This document shows, piece by piece, positions 1-6,969 of a stretch of 12,512 nucleotides of DNA. Within the stretch, counting starts at the first letter, position 1, and the number at the start of each line of letters is the position of its first letter. Made by a program: the position numbers and the translations under genes. The notes under the pieces were generated by a model, which saw nothing but the letters and a program-made list of their open reading frames with translations, did no database searches and had not been told where the DNA came from. Source of the stretch: an uncultured Clostridia bacterium (GTDB taxonomy: Bacteria; Bacillota; Clostridia; TANB77; CAG-508); NCBI GenBank assembly GCA_934177795.1, contig CAKPPS010000033.1, positions 1-12,512 on the forward strand, in the 5' to 3' direction.

Positions 1-5
1 TATAT

Positions 6-86
6 TTTAGATACTACAAGAAAAATCAAATATATATTAAAAATCAATTTCATTTAATAATTTTTAGTATATAATTAGTATCTAAA
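6..86. repeat. Interrupted 11-bp inverted repeat
   Basis: TTTAGATACTA at 6-16 is the exact reverse complement of TAGTATCTAAA at 76-86. The arms are separated by 59 bases of AT-rich, non-coding sequence. I see no coding potential between them. It could be a remnant of a small non-autonomous element, or chance in AT-rich DNA. No target-site duplication is obvious, and the left edge of the window limits the view. Confidence 0.35.
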
Positions 87-114
87 CACGTTTTTTTCTT
101 ATTGTAAAAATGTT

Positions 115-138
115 AAAAGCCTTATTTAACGGGCTTTT
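115..138. terminator. Bidirectional stem-loop terminator below the rhuM remnant
   Basis: AAAAGCC (115-121) pairs with GGCTTTT (132-138), plus one G-T pair, around a short AT loop. T-rich sequence follows the stem on both strands. On the minus strand it lies just beyond the end of the RhuM remnant, so it is probably the original terminator of that transcript. Confidence 0.6.
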
Positions 139-153
139 TATTTTTAACTTAGC

Positions 154-461
154 TTAGAAACAAATTGCATAATGTAATTTATTTTGAACAGATGAAAAAA
201 ATCTAATTGTTGCTTTTGCTGTTTTATCATAGTCAATAGACGTTGCATAAATATCTGTAATTTTTTGATAAAAATATGTTGATTAATTGCAGATGTTGAT
301 ACACCATATAATACTGATAACATTTTTTGAGTTAACCAAATATTTTCATCTTCATATCTAAGTTCTACTCCGTTTTCTCCAGTCGCTGCTACATATGTTA
401 AATACTCAGCAGCACTTGAACGAATTAATTCATCTGCTTTTTTTCTATTATCATGTTTCAT
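154..461 (-). pseudogene. RhuM-family protein remnant with internal out-of-frame deletion
   Basis: The first 62 codons from ATG 459-461 encode a typical RhuM (virulence RhuM/Fic-associated) N-terminus. They include an IWLTQKMLSVLYGVS segment followed by SAINQH, which corresponds to the helix-turn-helix-like start of the family. After H62 (codon 276-278) the frame stops resembling RhuM. Another frame of the same DNA then reads FYQKITDIYATSIDYD and FFSSVQNKLHYAI, characteristic of the RhuM C-terminal half, until a TAA at 154-156. The middle of the protein (by family length, about 150 residues) is therefore missing. The two ends are joined out of frame near 270-276, and the extreme C-terminus is also lost. 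If translated from the native start, the product is 105 residues with a nonsense tail ending at 144. A GGAGAAGG ribosome binding site lies just upstream. The biochemical role of RhuM is poorly defined. Confidence 0.85.
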
Positions 462-464
462 TTA

Positions 465-767
465 TTATCCTTCTCCACAACTTAATATTATATTTATCGA
501 TTTTATCTCGTTTTTTAGCTTTTGAATATTTGGATTATAGTTATCATCCAATAAATCTTTATTATATACTTTGCCAATAATAATATAAAATATTTTTGTC
601 AACATCATAAACACCTATTTCCCAACCTATTGCTTCTTCTTTTGTTTCAAATTTTATTTCAACATCATATTTTTATTATTATAAGTTACATTAATTATTC
701 TATTTATATCATATTATTTAAAACTTTTCCATAAACTTACAAAATTTATATTTTTCTCAATTTTACA
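465..767 (-). pseudogene. Unrecognised gene, broken by two frameshifts and a stop
   Basis: No single frame is open here, but three segments in series read like one protein. From 5' to 3': a segment containing NFVSLWKSFK, an in-frame TAA (714-716), then YDINRIINVTYNNK; a shift at a run of A near 668-672; then YDVEIKFETKEEAIGWEIG; a shift at another A run near 597; then FYIIIGKVYNKDLLDDNY and a Lys/Asn-rich tail ending at TAA 465-467. That stop is 3 bases upstream of the RhuM start, so the two genes were probably cotranscribed. I do not recognise the family. The region is mixed alpha/beta, with no membrane segment. The start codon is not identifiable. This is the only content I can see in the 462-846 gap. 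Confidence 0.5.
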
Positions 768-788
768 TCAAACATCTGTTTTTGTCAA
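760..788 (-). promoter_or_regulatory. Sigma-A-type promoter upstream of the broken gene
   Basis: On the minus strand TTGACA (783-788) is followed after exactly 17 bases by TAAAAT (760-765). It points into the decayed gene and the RhuM remnant. The -35 is a perfect consensus match and the -10 has one mismatch. It partly overlaps the apparent 5' end of the decayed reading frame, so the original start codon must lie further downstream, or the match is fortuitous. Confidence 0.45.
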
Positions 789-859
789 TAAAAAAAATAA
801 ATTTCAAAATTTTTCAAACTCTGAAATTTAAGTATTTATATTAAATTCAAATTGTTTTA

Positions 860-1483
860 TCACGCATACTGTCTACTTTGTAATCTACCTTCTGAAATAT
901 CATGTGTTACAATAATAGCTGTCATTTTTTCTTTTCTTAATATGTTATATATATCATTTGTTACCATTATTCTAGTTTGATAATCTAATGCTGAAAATGC
1001 TTCATCTAATAACAGTATTTTGGGCTTTGTTGCTAAAGTTCTAATTAATGCAGCTCTTTGTCTCATTCCTCCTGATAATTCTGATGGATATTTATCTTTA
1101 AATTCATATAAGTTATATTTCTTTAATAAATTTTCTACATATTTTTCGTTCTCACTATTTATTTGTTTCTTGATTTCTAGTCCTAACAAAGCATTACTTC
1201 TTATATTTCTCCATTCTAATAAGCAATCTCGTTGTAACATGTATCCAATTTTTTCTGATATTCCATTGTTTTTTTTATTATCAATAAATATTTCTCCCTC
1301 CGTTTTTTCTTCTAATCCACTAATAATTGAAAGTAATGTCGATTTACCACATCCACTAGGTCCGATAATTGAAATAAATTCTCCTTCTTTTACTCTAAAA
1401 TTCACATTATCTAAAGCTAAAACTTCTCCTTTTTTATTCTGATACTTTTTGCTTACTCCTTTAATTTCCAATATGGTATTCAT
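860..1483 (-). CDS. NitT/TauT-type ABC transporter ATPase, C-terminally truncated
   Basis: This is an ABC ATP-binding subunit of the SsuB/TauB/NrtD type, which normally energises uptake of sulfonates, nitrate, thiamine precursors or similar small molecules. Visible motifs are Walker A GPSGCGKS (41-48), the Q-loop with Q84, signature LSGGMRQR (136-143), Walker B ILLLDE (156-161), D-loop SALD and H-loop His194. A GAGGAGG ribosome binding site lies 7 bases before the ATG. The family is usually about 250 residues. Here homology stops at THDISE (193-198) and the protein ends at residue 207 with a tail unlike the family. In another frame the same DNA reads VDYKVDSMRDKTI to a TGA at 847-849, which could be the original C-terminus after an internal deletion. 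No permease or binding-protein gene is nearby. ATP binding motifs are complete, but the product is probably non-functional or a relic. Confidence 0.85.
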   Translation of the reverse strand: MNTILEIKGVSKKYQNKKGEVLALDNVNFRVKEGEFISIIGPSGCGKSTLLSIISGLEEKTEGEIFIDNKKNNGISEKIGYMLQRDCLLEWRNIRSNALLGLEIKKQINSENEKYVENLLKKYNLYEFKDKYPSELSGGMRQRAALIRTLATKPKILLLDEAFSALDYQTRIMVTNDIYNILRKEKMTAIIVTHDISEGRLQSRQYA

Positions 1484-1511
1484 TAGCTTACCTCCTCGCT
1501 ATATTTTATGT

Positions 1512-1556
1512 AAAATAAATAGAGATGTGCTAATTAAGCATATCTCTATTTATTTT
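1512..1556 (-). terminator. 20-bp stem-loop terminator
   Basis: Positions 1512-1531 pair with 1537-1556 in a 20-bp stem with one G-T wobble and a five-base loop (AATTA). The stem overlaps the TAG stop of the upstream gene at 1546-1548. Flanking T-rich and A-rich arms make it usable in both directions. It should end transcription of the 1546-2052 gene and leaves little room for a promoter for the ABC ATPase, whose ribosome binding site starts about 15 bases further on. Confidence 0.8.
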
Positions 1557-2052
1557 CTATATAGTTCAAATCTTTGAACAATTCATTTTTCCTACTATTT
1601 TTTATATTTATAACATTATATTTTAATTGTATTACATTACCTTCTTGAGTAGTTACTTTTAAATCTTTTTTAATTTGTTTGCTTTTATCAATGTTTGAAA
1701 AAGTCAATATAATTGGAATTATTACTGTTTTTTCTAGTTTATTATATTTGCATCTTTGAAATATCTGTATACATTCATTCAAAATTGTATATGGCATATC
1801 TGTTAGAACTCTTTTTGTATATATAATTAGAAAAAATACGTTTATTTTATTTCTTTGATATATTGCAATTACTTTTTCTTTATCTATTTTATATACTATG
1901 CACTCAAATTCTTCCTCTTCTGCAATCTTATTTTGCTGTATAAAATTATTTAACATTTCTTTTACTTTTTTAGTGTCTTTAAATACATATTTTATAAACT
2001 CTGCTTTTTCACTATATAGTTGATATTCATACTTTTGTGTATTCTCATTCAT
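1546..2052 (-). CDS. Hypothetical protein, weakly Rpn/YhgA-nuclease-like
   Basis: A 168-residue soluble, Lys/Ile-rich protein of unknown function. The N-terminal segment (about 15-38: FIKYVFKDTKKVKEMLNNFI) and a central stretch containing TDMPYTILNECIQIF (about 84-98), followed by a VIIPIIL strand, have the layout of Rpn-family (PD-(D/E)XK recombination-promoting nuclease, formerly transposase_31) proteins. However, the expected catalytic E-x-Q strand reads IIYTKR instead, and the protein is about half the usual 300 residues. No catalytic activity can be claimed. The ATG has only a poor AGAGAAG ribosome binding site 11 bases upstream. It sits among decayed accessory genes and is isolated by its own strong terminator. 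The upstream gap 2053-2218 is AT-rich and I see no clear promoter in it. Confidence 0.6.
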   Translation of the reverse strand: MNENTQKYEYQLYSEKAEFIKYVFKDTKKVKEMLNNFIQQNKIAEEEEFECIVYKIDKEKVIAIYQRNKINVFFLIIYTKRVLTDMPYTILNECIQIFQRCKYNKLEKTVIIPIILTFSNIDKSKQIKKDLKVTTQEGNVIQLKYNVINIKNSRKNELFKDLNYIENK

Positions 2053-2218
2053 TGTAAAATATACTTCTCTTTTTATATTATGTATTAATTTTATATAATC
2101 ATAATATGTAATTCTATATAATATATAATCACATCCTTTAATATAGTATTACATTAAAATTTTTTGAATAAATTATATAGATTAAAACCATATTTATTAA
2201 AACACAAAAATTTTTTTA

Positions 2219-2253
2219 AGACAAGATATTATTACAAAAATAATATCTTGTCT
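2219..2253 (-). terminator. 15-bp perfect stem-loop at the end of rluB
   Basis: Positions 2219-2233 pair perfectly with 2239-2253 around the loop ACAAA, overlapping the TAA stop of the pseudouridine synthase gene. On the minus strand the stem is followed by T, seven A and then five T, so it lacks a textbook immediate U tract. On the plus strand a T-rich stretch follows a few bases later. It probably terminates the lspA-rlu operon and may also protect the 3' end. Confidence 0.6.
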
Positions 2254-2951
2254 ACCTCTTTTTTAGACAAATATCGCCATTTTCCTAGTTCTATATCTTT
2301 AACTCCTATTCCAGCAATCTGACTTCTATGTAATGCTAAAACTTTATATCCTATTGATTCACACATTTTTCGTACTTGCCTATTTTTTCCTTCATGTATT
2401 ATTATTTCTAATCTAGATATATCTTTTTCATCATCTGTTTTTAAAATTTTAACTTTTGCTGGCTTAGTTCTATAACCTCCTATGTCTACACCTTTTCTTA
2501 GTTTTTCTACATCTTCTTTTTTCACTATTCCTTTAATCGTAACTGTATAGGTTTTATTTATCTCATGCTTAGGATGTGTTACTTTATATACAAAATCACC
2601 ATCATTGGTTAATATTAGTGCTCCTGATGTGTACATATCTAATCTCCCAACTGGTACTAATCGTTCCTTTGTTTTTACTAAATCTAAAACAGAATCTCTG
2701 TTAAATTGGTCTTTAACAGTTGTAACATATCCTATTGGTTTGTTTAATAATATATAAACTTTTTTATTTTCTATTTTTACTATATTTCCTTCATAGACTA
2801 CTTCATCAAGTTCAGGATTAATTTTAATCCCCATCTCTCTTTTTATTTCTCCATTTACTTTAATTTTCCCCTGTAAAATAAGTTCTTCTGCTTTTCTTCT
2901 AGATGCTACTCCAGCTTCTGCTAAAAATTTTTGTAATCTCATACTTTCCAC
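2232..2951 (-). CDS. rluB: RsuA/RluB-family rRNA pseudouridine synthase
   Basis: This enzyme isomerises a specific uridine to pseudouridine, in the RluB branch in the 23S rRNA peptidyl-transferase region (around position 2605). Residues about 4-50 form an S4 RNA-binding domain (RLQKFLAEAGVASRRKAEEL). The synthase domain follows, with the signature GRLDMYTSGALILTNDGD (102-119); Asp105 is the expected catalytic residue. The later motifs KTYTV and GKNRQVRKM are intact, and 239 residues is normal. The start is GTG at 2949-2951, eight bases after AGAGGTG. The usual family start MRLQ would be ATG at 2940-2942, but that ATG is 17 bases from the ribosome binding site. The gene begins 14 bases after the preceding pseudouridine synthase gene and is last in its operon. 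Confidence 0.92.
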   Translation of the reverse strand: MESMRLQKFLAEAGVASRRKAEELILQGKIKVNGEIKREMGIKINPELDEVVYEGNIVKIENKKVYILLNKPIGYVTTVKDQFNRDSVLDLVKTKERLVPVGRLDMYTSGALILTNDGDFVYKVTHPKHEINKTYTVTIKGIVKKEDVEKLRKGVDIGGYRTKPAKVKILKTDDEKDISRLEIIIHEGKNRQVRKMCESIGYKVLALHRSQIAGIGVKDIELGKWRYLSKKEVDKILFL

Positions 2952-2965
2952 ACAAATTTCACCTC

Positions 2966-3880
2966 TTATATATCTATTTTCCTTTTTTCTAATTTTTCTA
3001 ATATTTCATTGAAATATTCAGGCATTTCTGCTTCAACATACATTTTTTTGCCTGTTGTTGGATGTGTAAACTCTAAACTTTTAGCATGTAAACATTGTCC
3101 TTGTATTCCCCATTCATTTTTTCCATTTGAATATGTATCATCTCCAATAATAGGATAACCTATCTGTGCTAGATGAACTCTTATTTGATGAGTTCTACCT
3201 GTTTCAATATTTACTTTTAATAATGAATATTTATCATATCTTTGTATTACTTTAAAATGTGTAATTGCTTCCTTTCCTTCTCTTACTACAGCCATTTTCT
3301 TTCTATCTCTATTGCTTCTTCCTATTGGCATGTTTATTGTTGCCTCATTTTCTTTTACTATTCCTCTAACTAATGCAACATATGTCTTTTTCACTTTATG
3401 TGCTTTTATTTGTTCACTTAAATTAATATGTGCCTTATCATTTTTTGCAATGATAATTACTCCTGATGTATTTTTATCTAATCTATGTAATATTCCTGGT
3501 CTAATCTCTCCACCTATTCCAGATAATGAATTTTTGCAAATTGCCATTACTGCATTTACTAAAGTTCCATCAGGATTTCCATTGGCAGGATGCACAACCA
3601 TTCCTTTAGGTTTATTTACTACTATTATGTCATTATCTTCATATATGATATCTATTGGAATATTTTGAGCTTTTAACGAAATTTCAACAGGTTCTTCCTC
3701 TTCTATTTCAATCTTATCTCCCTTTTGTACTTTATATGATGCTTTCACTTTTTTTCCATTTACTAATATTTGTCCATTAGCTAATAGTCTTTGAACAGCT
3801 ACCCTTGATAGTTCTTCTATTTTATCAGATACATAAGCATCTATTCTTTTTACTTCTTCTCCTACTTCAAGATATTTCAT
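2966..3880 (-). CDS. rluD: RluA/RluD-family pseudouridine synthase
   Basis: A 23S rRNA pseudouridine synthase of the RluD/YlyB type. An N-terminal S4 domain (about 13-60, with LSRVAVQRLLANGQILVNGK) binds RNA. The catalytic domain follows, with NKPKGMVVHPA (89-99), the HRLDKNTSG motif (132-140; Asp135 catalytic), and the RTHQIRVHLA and GDDTY motifs near the C-terminus. All key residues and the 304-residue length are normal. The ATG is five bases after the lspA stop, and its AAAGGA ribosome binding site lies inside the end of lspA, implying translational coupling. The order lspA then rluD-like gene is the classic Gram-positive arrangement (lspA-ylyB in Bacillus). The exact uridines modified cannot be told from sequence. 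Confidence 0.93.
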   Translation of the reverse strand: MKYLEVGEEVKRIDAYVSDKIEELSRVAVQRLLANGQILVNGKKVKASYKVQKGDKIEIEEEEPVEISLKAQNIPIDIIYEDNDIIVVNKPKGMVVHPANGNPDGTLVNAVMAICKNSLSGIGGEIRPGILHRLDKNTSGVIIIAKNDKAHINLSEQIKAHKVKKTYVALVRGIVKENEATINMPIGRSNRDRKKMAVVREGKEAITHFKVIQRYDKYSLLKVNIETGRTHQIRVHLAQIGYPIIGDDTYSNGKNEWGIQGQCLHAKSLEFTHPTTGKKMYVEAEMPEYFNEILEKLEKRKIDI

Positions 3881-3885
3881 TTATT

Positions 3886-4341
3886 TCATTCCTTTTTCTT
3901 TATATTGGCCTTTTTCTCAAATTCTTTAGATGAAAAACTGGTAAATATTGCAACAAATGTTATCCATCCTATTAATATACTTATATCTGCAATATTAAAC
4001 GCAGGTAATCGACCTATATGTATGAATTCAATTGCCTGGCCTCTTATCATTTTATCTATTAAATTACTAAGTCCTCCTGCAAAAGCAAAACTTATCAATA
4101 TTTTAGTTTTATTTCCTATGAATTGATTATCACTTACAATGATTTTTAAGATAATAAATAAAATTGCTAAATTAGTTATAATTCCTACTCCTTTGGTTGT
4201 ATCTTCATTATTTGACAATATGTTACTATTTTCTATGTTGTCTTTTTTTATTATATATACTTTAGATATTTGGTCTATAATAATCACTGATACTATTATT
4301 ATAAATATCACTATATATATTTTGTTTTTACCTTTTTTCAT
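3886..4341 (-). CDS. lspA: Signal peptidase II-like protein with altered active site
   Basis: LspA is the membrane aspartyl protease that removes signal peptides from prolipoproteins. This 151-residue protein has the right size and four likely membrane helices (about 7-27, 55-70, 80-95, 117-136). It also keeps the DQxxK motif (Asp23-Lys27), GGLSNLID (89-96) and FNIADISILIG (115-125). Three hallmarks deviate. The NTGAAFG-type motif after helix 1 is replaced by a polar stretch (about 41-53). The conserved Arg of NLIDR is Lys97. The first catalytic Asp of the VVDF motif is Glu105 (AIEFI), while the second catalytic Asp (Asp119) is kept. Genomic position before rluD supports orthology. A GAGGAGA ribosome binding site precedes the ATG, 13 bases after the upstream gene. 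Activity is uncertain. Confidence 0.85.
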   Translation of the reverse strand: MKKGKNKIYIVIFIIIVSVIIIDQISKVYIIKKDNIENSNILSNNEDTTKGVGIITNLAILFIILKIIVSDNQFIGNKTKILISFAFAGGLSNLIDKMIRGQAIEFIHIGRLPAFNIADISILIGWITFVAIFTSFSSKEFEKKANIKKKE

Positions 4342-4354
4342 TAAATCTCCTCAA

Positions 4355-6037
4355 CTATACATTTAGCCTTTCATATATAACAAAATGCTTATCTTCATAT
4401 AATTTATTGTAATTACTATCTTTAGTCTTTTTTATAATCATATTAATCTTTGCATTTTTATACATTATAACATGTGTGATTCCATATTTTTTAAATGTAT
4501 CTTCATAAAATGTACCAATACTTGATACGTTTATGAAATCCATAAAAATATCGTCTTTTTTTCCACTAAATTCAGGTGCATATAAATCTGCTCTAGAATC
4601 TATAAATACTGGTATTCCTCTATATATTAGATAACTCCCGTAATTATATTCATTATAAAATTTAGCTTTTGTTAAATCAATATTATTTAAAATAAAATCA
4701 GCAGCTTGTACTGGATATGTCTTTTCTTCTATATATTCATTTCCTTTTTTATCTTCCCAAAGATTTTTACTACTTATTAGCATTATAACTATCATCAATA
4801 CCCAAATTATTTTACTTGAATACATTTTAGTATCTCTATTTTGCAATCCTTTTTTAGTATATATATTAATTAAATCACATATCATTTTATTTACTATAAA
4901 TATACCAATTATACAAAACATTGTAAATTGTCGCTTGGTAGCTAACATTAAGTAGCACAAACCACCTATCATAAATAAATCTCTTAGCCTAATTTTTGTT
5001 TTTGTAAATGTCATAATAGCTAAAATCAACACTATTGCAGCTAAAGCATTATGGTCTTCTGATAATGTCATTGGTAAATGTTCATTGATATTTTCTGTTG
5101 TATTTCCCTGCATTGTTTTATATAAGTATGTATATGGAGTATCTCCAAGTGGTGTTAATAATCCTGTAAATGCACATATAATCATAACTAATATTAACCA
5201 CTTAATATTAGGATTTTTCTCTAATTTTATTTTATATGGATTTTTTAGATTTTCTTCCCTTTTTTCTTTGATTTTTTCATTTTTTTGTTCTATTTTATTT
5301 AATTTTTCTTGTAATTTATCAACATTTTTTTCACGTTTTGTTAATATCTTTATTGCTATTTTCAATACTGCTATACTTATTTTTCTATAAATAGCTATTT
5401 CTGCTATTAAAGCTATTATATATTCTCCTACATAAGGTAAAAATAATATAAACATAAATGGCCAAACTGCAACATGTAAATTTGCAATTAATATTGAAAT
5501 TAATATTATTCCTACACCATATTTTACTTTTCTATTTTTTATAAAATTTTCAATAAAATATATTATCCAAATAAATAGAATAAATGTAACCAGTTGAGCC
5601 CTTGCAGCTATATAATCTTTTAATAAATAAATAACTATGGCACTTAATGTAAATGATAAAAATTTGTTTTTAGCAATTTTGGTATTTGTAAAATATAATG
5701 ATAATCCTAAAATAACTGATAATATACAAGTTGTTACATATATCCCCTGCATTCCAAATCCTGAATAAATATAATATGTAATTAAATCATATAACCAATG
5801 TGGATATGTATATGCTAAATCTTGATGCCATGAAAAATGGTCCTGCATATCTATTCCTGTTTTTGTTATTTGTTCTCCTACTTTTATTGTATAAAATGTA
5901 TCATTTTGCAATGTTTTAGGTGTAATAGCTATACAAAAAATAGCTAATAATATAATTGATAATATTAGAAAAATCCATTTATTCATATTTGTAGTTTTTT
6001 CTATTTCTTTTTTTTCTCCTTTTTTTATTTTTATCAT
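4355..6037 (-). CDS. Polytopic GT-C-like membrane protein
   Basis: A 560-residue multi-spanning protein with about ten hydrophobic segments. These include 20-38, 98-116, 128-140, 149-165, 176-200, 205-230, 279-296, 330-345, 352-386 and 409-423. After helix 1, a loop with an acidic residue (Asp46 in QNDTFYTIKVGEQI) resembles the catalytic loop of GT-C glycosyltransferases (PMT/ArnT-type), which use polyprenyl-phosphate sugars. A soluble C-terminal domain (about 440-560) carries FYNEYNYGSYLIYRG and VFIDSRADLYAPEF, a pattern I associate with uncharacterised bacterial GT-C-like proteins. A highly charged, predicted coiled-coil cytosolic insert (about 233-275) splits the membrane region. The ribosome binding site AAGGAGA precedes the ATG. 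It is the first gene of the unit with lspA, rluD and rluB. The sugar-transfer function is inferred, not shown. Confidence 0.7.
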   Translation of the reverse strand: MIKIKKGEKKEIEKTTNMNKWIFLILSIILLAIFCIAITPKTLQNDTFYTIKVGEQITKTGIDMQDHFSWHQDLAYTYPHWLYDLITYYIYSGFGMQGIYVTTCILSVILGLSLYFTNTKIAKNKFLSFTLSAIVIYLLKDYIAARAQLVTFILFIWIIYFIENFIKNRKVKYGVGIILISILIANLHVAVWPFMFILFLPYVGEYIIALIAEIAIYRKISIAVLKIAIKILTKREKNVDKLQEKLNKIEQKNEKIKEKREENLKNPYKIKLEKNPNIKWLILVMIICAFTGLLTPLGDTPYTYLYKTMQGNTTENINEHLPMTLSEDHNALAAIVLILAIMTFTKTKIRLRDLFMIGGLCYLMLATKRQFTMFCIIGIFIVNKMICDLINIYTKKGLQNRDTKMYSSKIIWVLMIVIMLISSKNLWEDKKGNEYIEEKTYPVQAADFILNNIDLTKAKFYNEYNYGSYLIYRGIPVFIDSRADLYAPEFSGKKDDIFMDFINVSSIGTFYEDTFKKYGITHVIMYKNAKINMIIKKTKDSNYNKLYEDKHFVIYERLNV

Positions 6038-6079
6038 ATAGTTCTCCTTCCCAAGAATCTTATTTTTCTTTTGATTCAG

Positions 6080-6088
6080 ATTATATCA
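6080..6088 (-). promoter_or_regulatory. Extended -10 promoter for the GT-C/lspA operon
   Basis: On the minus strand TGATATAAT is a perfect extended -10 (TGnTATAAT), with TATAAT at 6080-6085. The position 17 bases upstream is an all-T hexamer lying in the terminator of the preceding gene, so there is no good -35. An extended -10 can work without one. It lies about 43 bases upstream of the start codon of the first gene in the operon. Confidence 0.55.
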
Positions 6089-6101
6089 AAAATCAGTCAA
6101 A

Positions 6102-6128
6102 AAAAAAAGTGATATACTCACTTTTTTT
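6102..6128 (-). terminator. Rho-independent terminator of the double-OB SSB gene
   Basis: AAAAAAAGTGA (6102-6112) pairs with TCACTTTTTTT (6118-6128) around a five-base loop. On the minus strand the stem runs into an unbroken T tract. It lies about 18 bases past the TAA stop of the gene ending at 6146, and separates that gene from the GT-C/lspA unit. Confidence 0.85.
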
Positions 6129-6145
6129 ATATATACCATTTTTTA

Positions 6146-6850
6146 TTATACTGCTTCTTGATTTTCCTGATTTTCTTCATTTTGACCATCTTTTTCTTCT
6201 ATTACTTCTAAACTTCCTATTGAAACTTCATAAGCTACTCTTATTTCTACTGTTCCATCTTCATGTTTCTTTTCATAATTTCTTGATTGAACTCTACCTA
6301 CTAATTTTATTCTTGAACCTATTTCTAGATTTTGGCAGAATCTTGCATTTCTTCCCCATGCAATACAAGGAATATAGTCTGATTTGTTATATGCTCTATT
6401 AACCGCTAATAATATATCTGCAATTTCTCTTCCAAATGGTGTTTGTCTATATATTGGTTTTTTACAAATATATCCAACAAGAACAACTTCATTTGTAATT
6501 ACATCTTTTTTTACAAATTCGCTTTCTTCTTCATTTTCTTCTTCGTCTATTATAATTCTAACATCTTTAGCAAATACTGTTAATATTAATCTGTTTTTTT
6601 CACTTTCATAACTATTATATGATCTAAATTGTCCTTTTACTAATAATTTTTGTCCTTCTTTTAAAGTCTCTTCTGTTATCAATCTTTCTGATATTGTGAT
6701 TGGTATTAAATCTGATGTTCCACTTAGTCGTGGTATTTCCAAATTAAAAATATAAAATCTCTCTCCATATATTTCATGACTGAATTTTTTTTCTCCTGTA
6801 ACTTTTCCAACTAATGTTAAATAGTTGTTTTCTAGATAATTAGTATCCAA
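6146..6850 (-). CDS. Single-stranded-DNA-binding-like protein with two OB folds
   Basis: The 234-residue protein is built from two consecutive OB-fold domains of the SSB/PriB type. OB1 is about 8-102 (starting NNYLTLVGKVTG), and OB2 about 118-217 (TNEVVLVGYICKKPIYRQTP, then DILLAVNRAY, IPCIAWGRNARFCQNL, GSRIKLVGRVQSRNY). An acidic linker (EEENEEESE, about 103-111) joins them. OB2 keeps the classical SSB sequence features; OB1 is diverged. The C-terminus is Glu/Asn/Gln-rich and ends QEAV, without the DDDIPF-type tip that recruits replication and repair partners. It is a protein of the replication or repair toolkit acting on ssDNA in the cytoplasm, but not a standard housekeeping SSB, which is about 110-160 residues with one OB fold. 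The start is TTG at 6848-6850, fixed by AAGGAGG seven bases upstream. It has its own promoter and terminator. Confidence 0.85.
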   Translation of the reverse strand: MDTNYLENNYLTLVGKVTGEKKFSHEIYGERFYIFNLEIPRLSGTSDLIPITISERLITEETLKEGQKLLVKGQFRSYNSYESEKNRLILTVFAKDVRIIIDEEENEEESEFVKKDVITNEVVLVGYICKKPIYRQTPFGREIADILLAVNRAYNKSDYIPCIAWGRNARFCQNLEIGSRIKLVGRVQSRNYEKKHEDGTVEIRVAYEVSIGSLEVIEEKDGQNEENQENQEAV

Positions 6851-6917
6851 TTTAATTCCTCCTTAAATTTTTATTTATCAATTGTATATTTTTCTTAAAT
6901 GTTAACTTACATTACCT

Positions 6918-6946
6918 ATTATACTACATTTTGGCAGTCTTGTCTA
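6918..6946 (-). promoter_or_regulatory. Sigma-A promoter of the double-OB SSB gene
   Basis: On the minus strand TAGACA (6941-6946) is followed after 17 bases by TATAAT (6918-6923). Transcription would start near 6911, giving a leader of about 60 bases. Just upstream of the -35 lies the phased A-tract repeat at 6970-7002. Confidence 0.75.
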
Positions 6947-6969
6947 CATAAAAAGTTAAATTAGTAATA

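Noticed and set aside
1020..1442. Long plus-strand open frames opposite the ABC ATPase and other minus-strand genes
   Set aside because: They mirror conserved minus-strand genes, lack ribosome binding sites and show no recognisable protein features.
2053..2218. Possible promoter or small RNA between rluB and the Rpn-like gene
   Set aside because: Several TATAAT-like words occur, but none has a credible -35. The sequence is almost pure A/T and forms no convincing structure apart from the rluB terminator.
6080..6100. TTGACT as the -35 for the TATAAT at 6080-6085
   Set aside because: The spacer is only 9 bases, far too short. The extended -10 is the better explanation.
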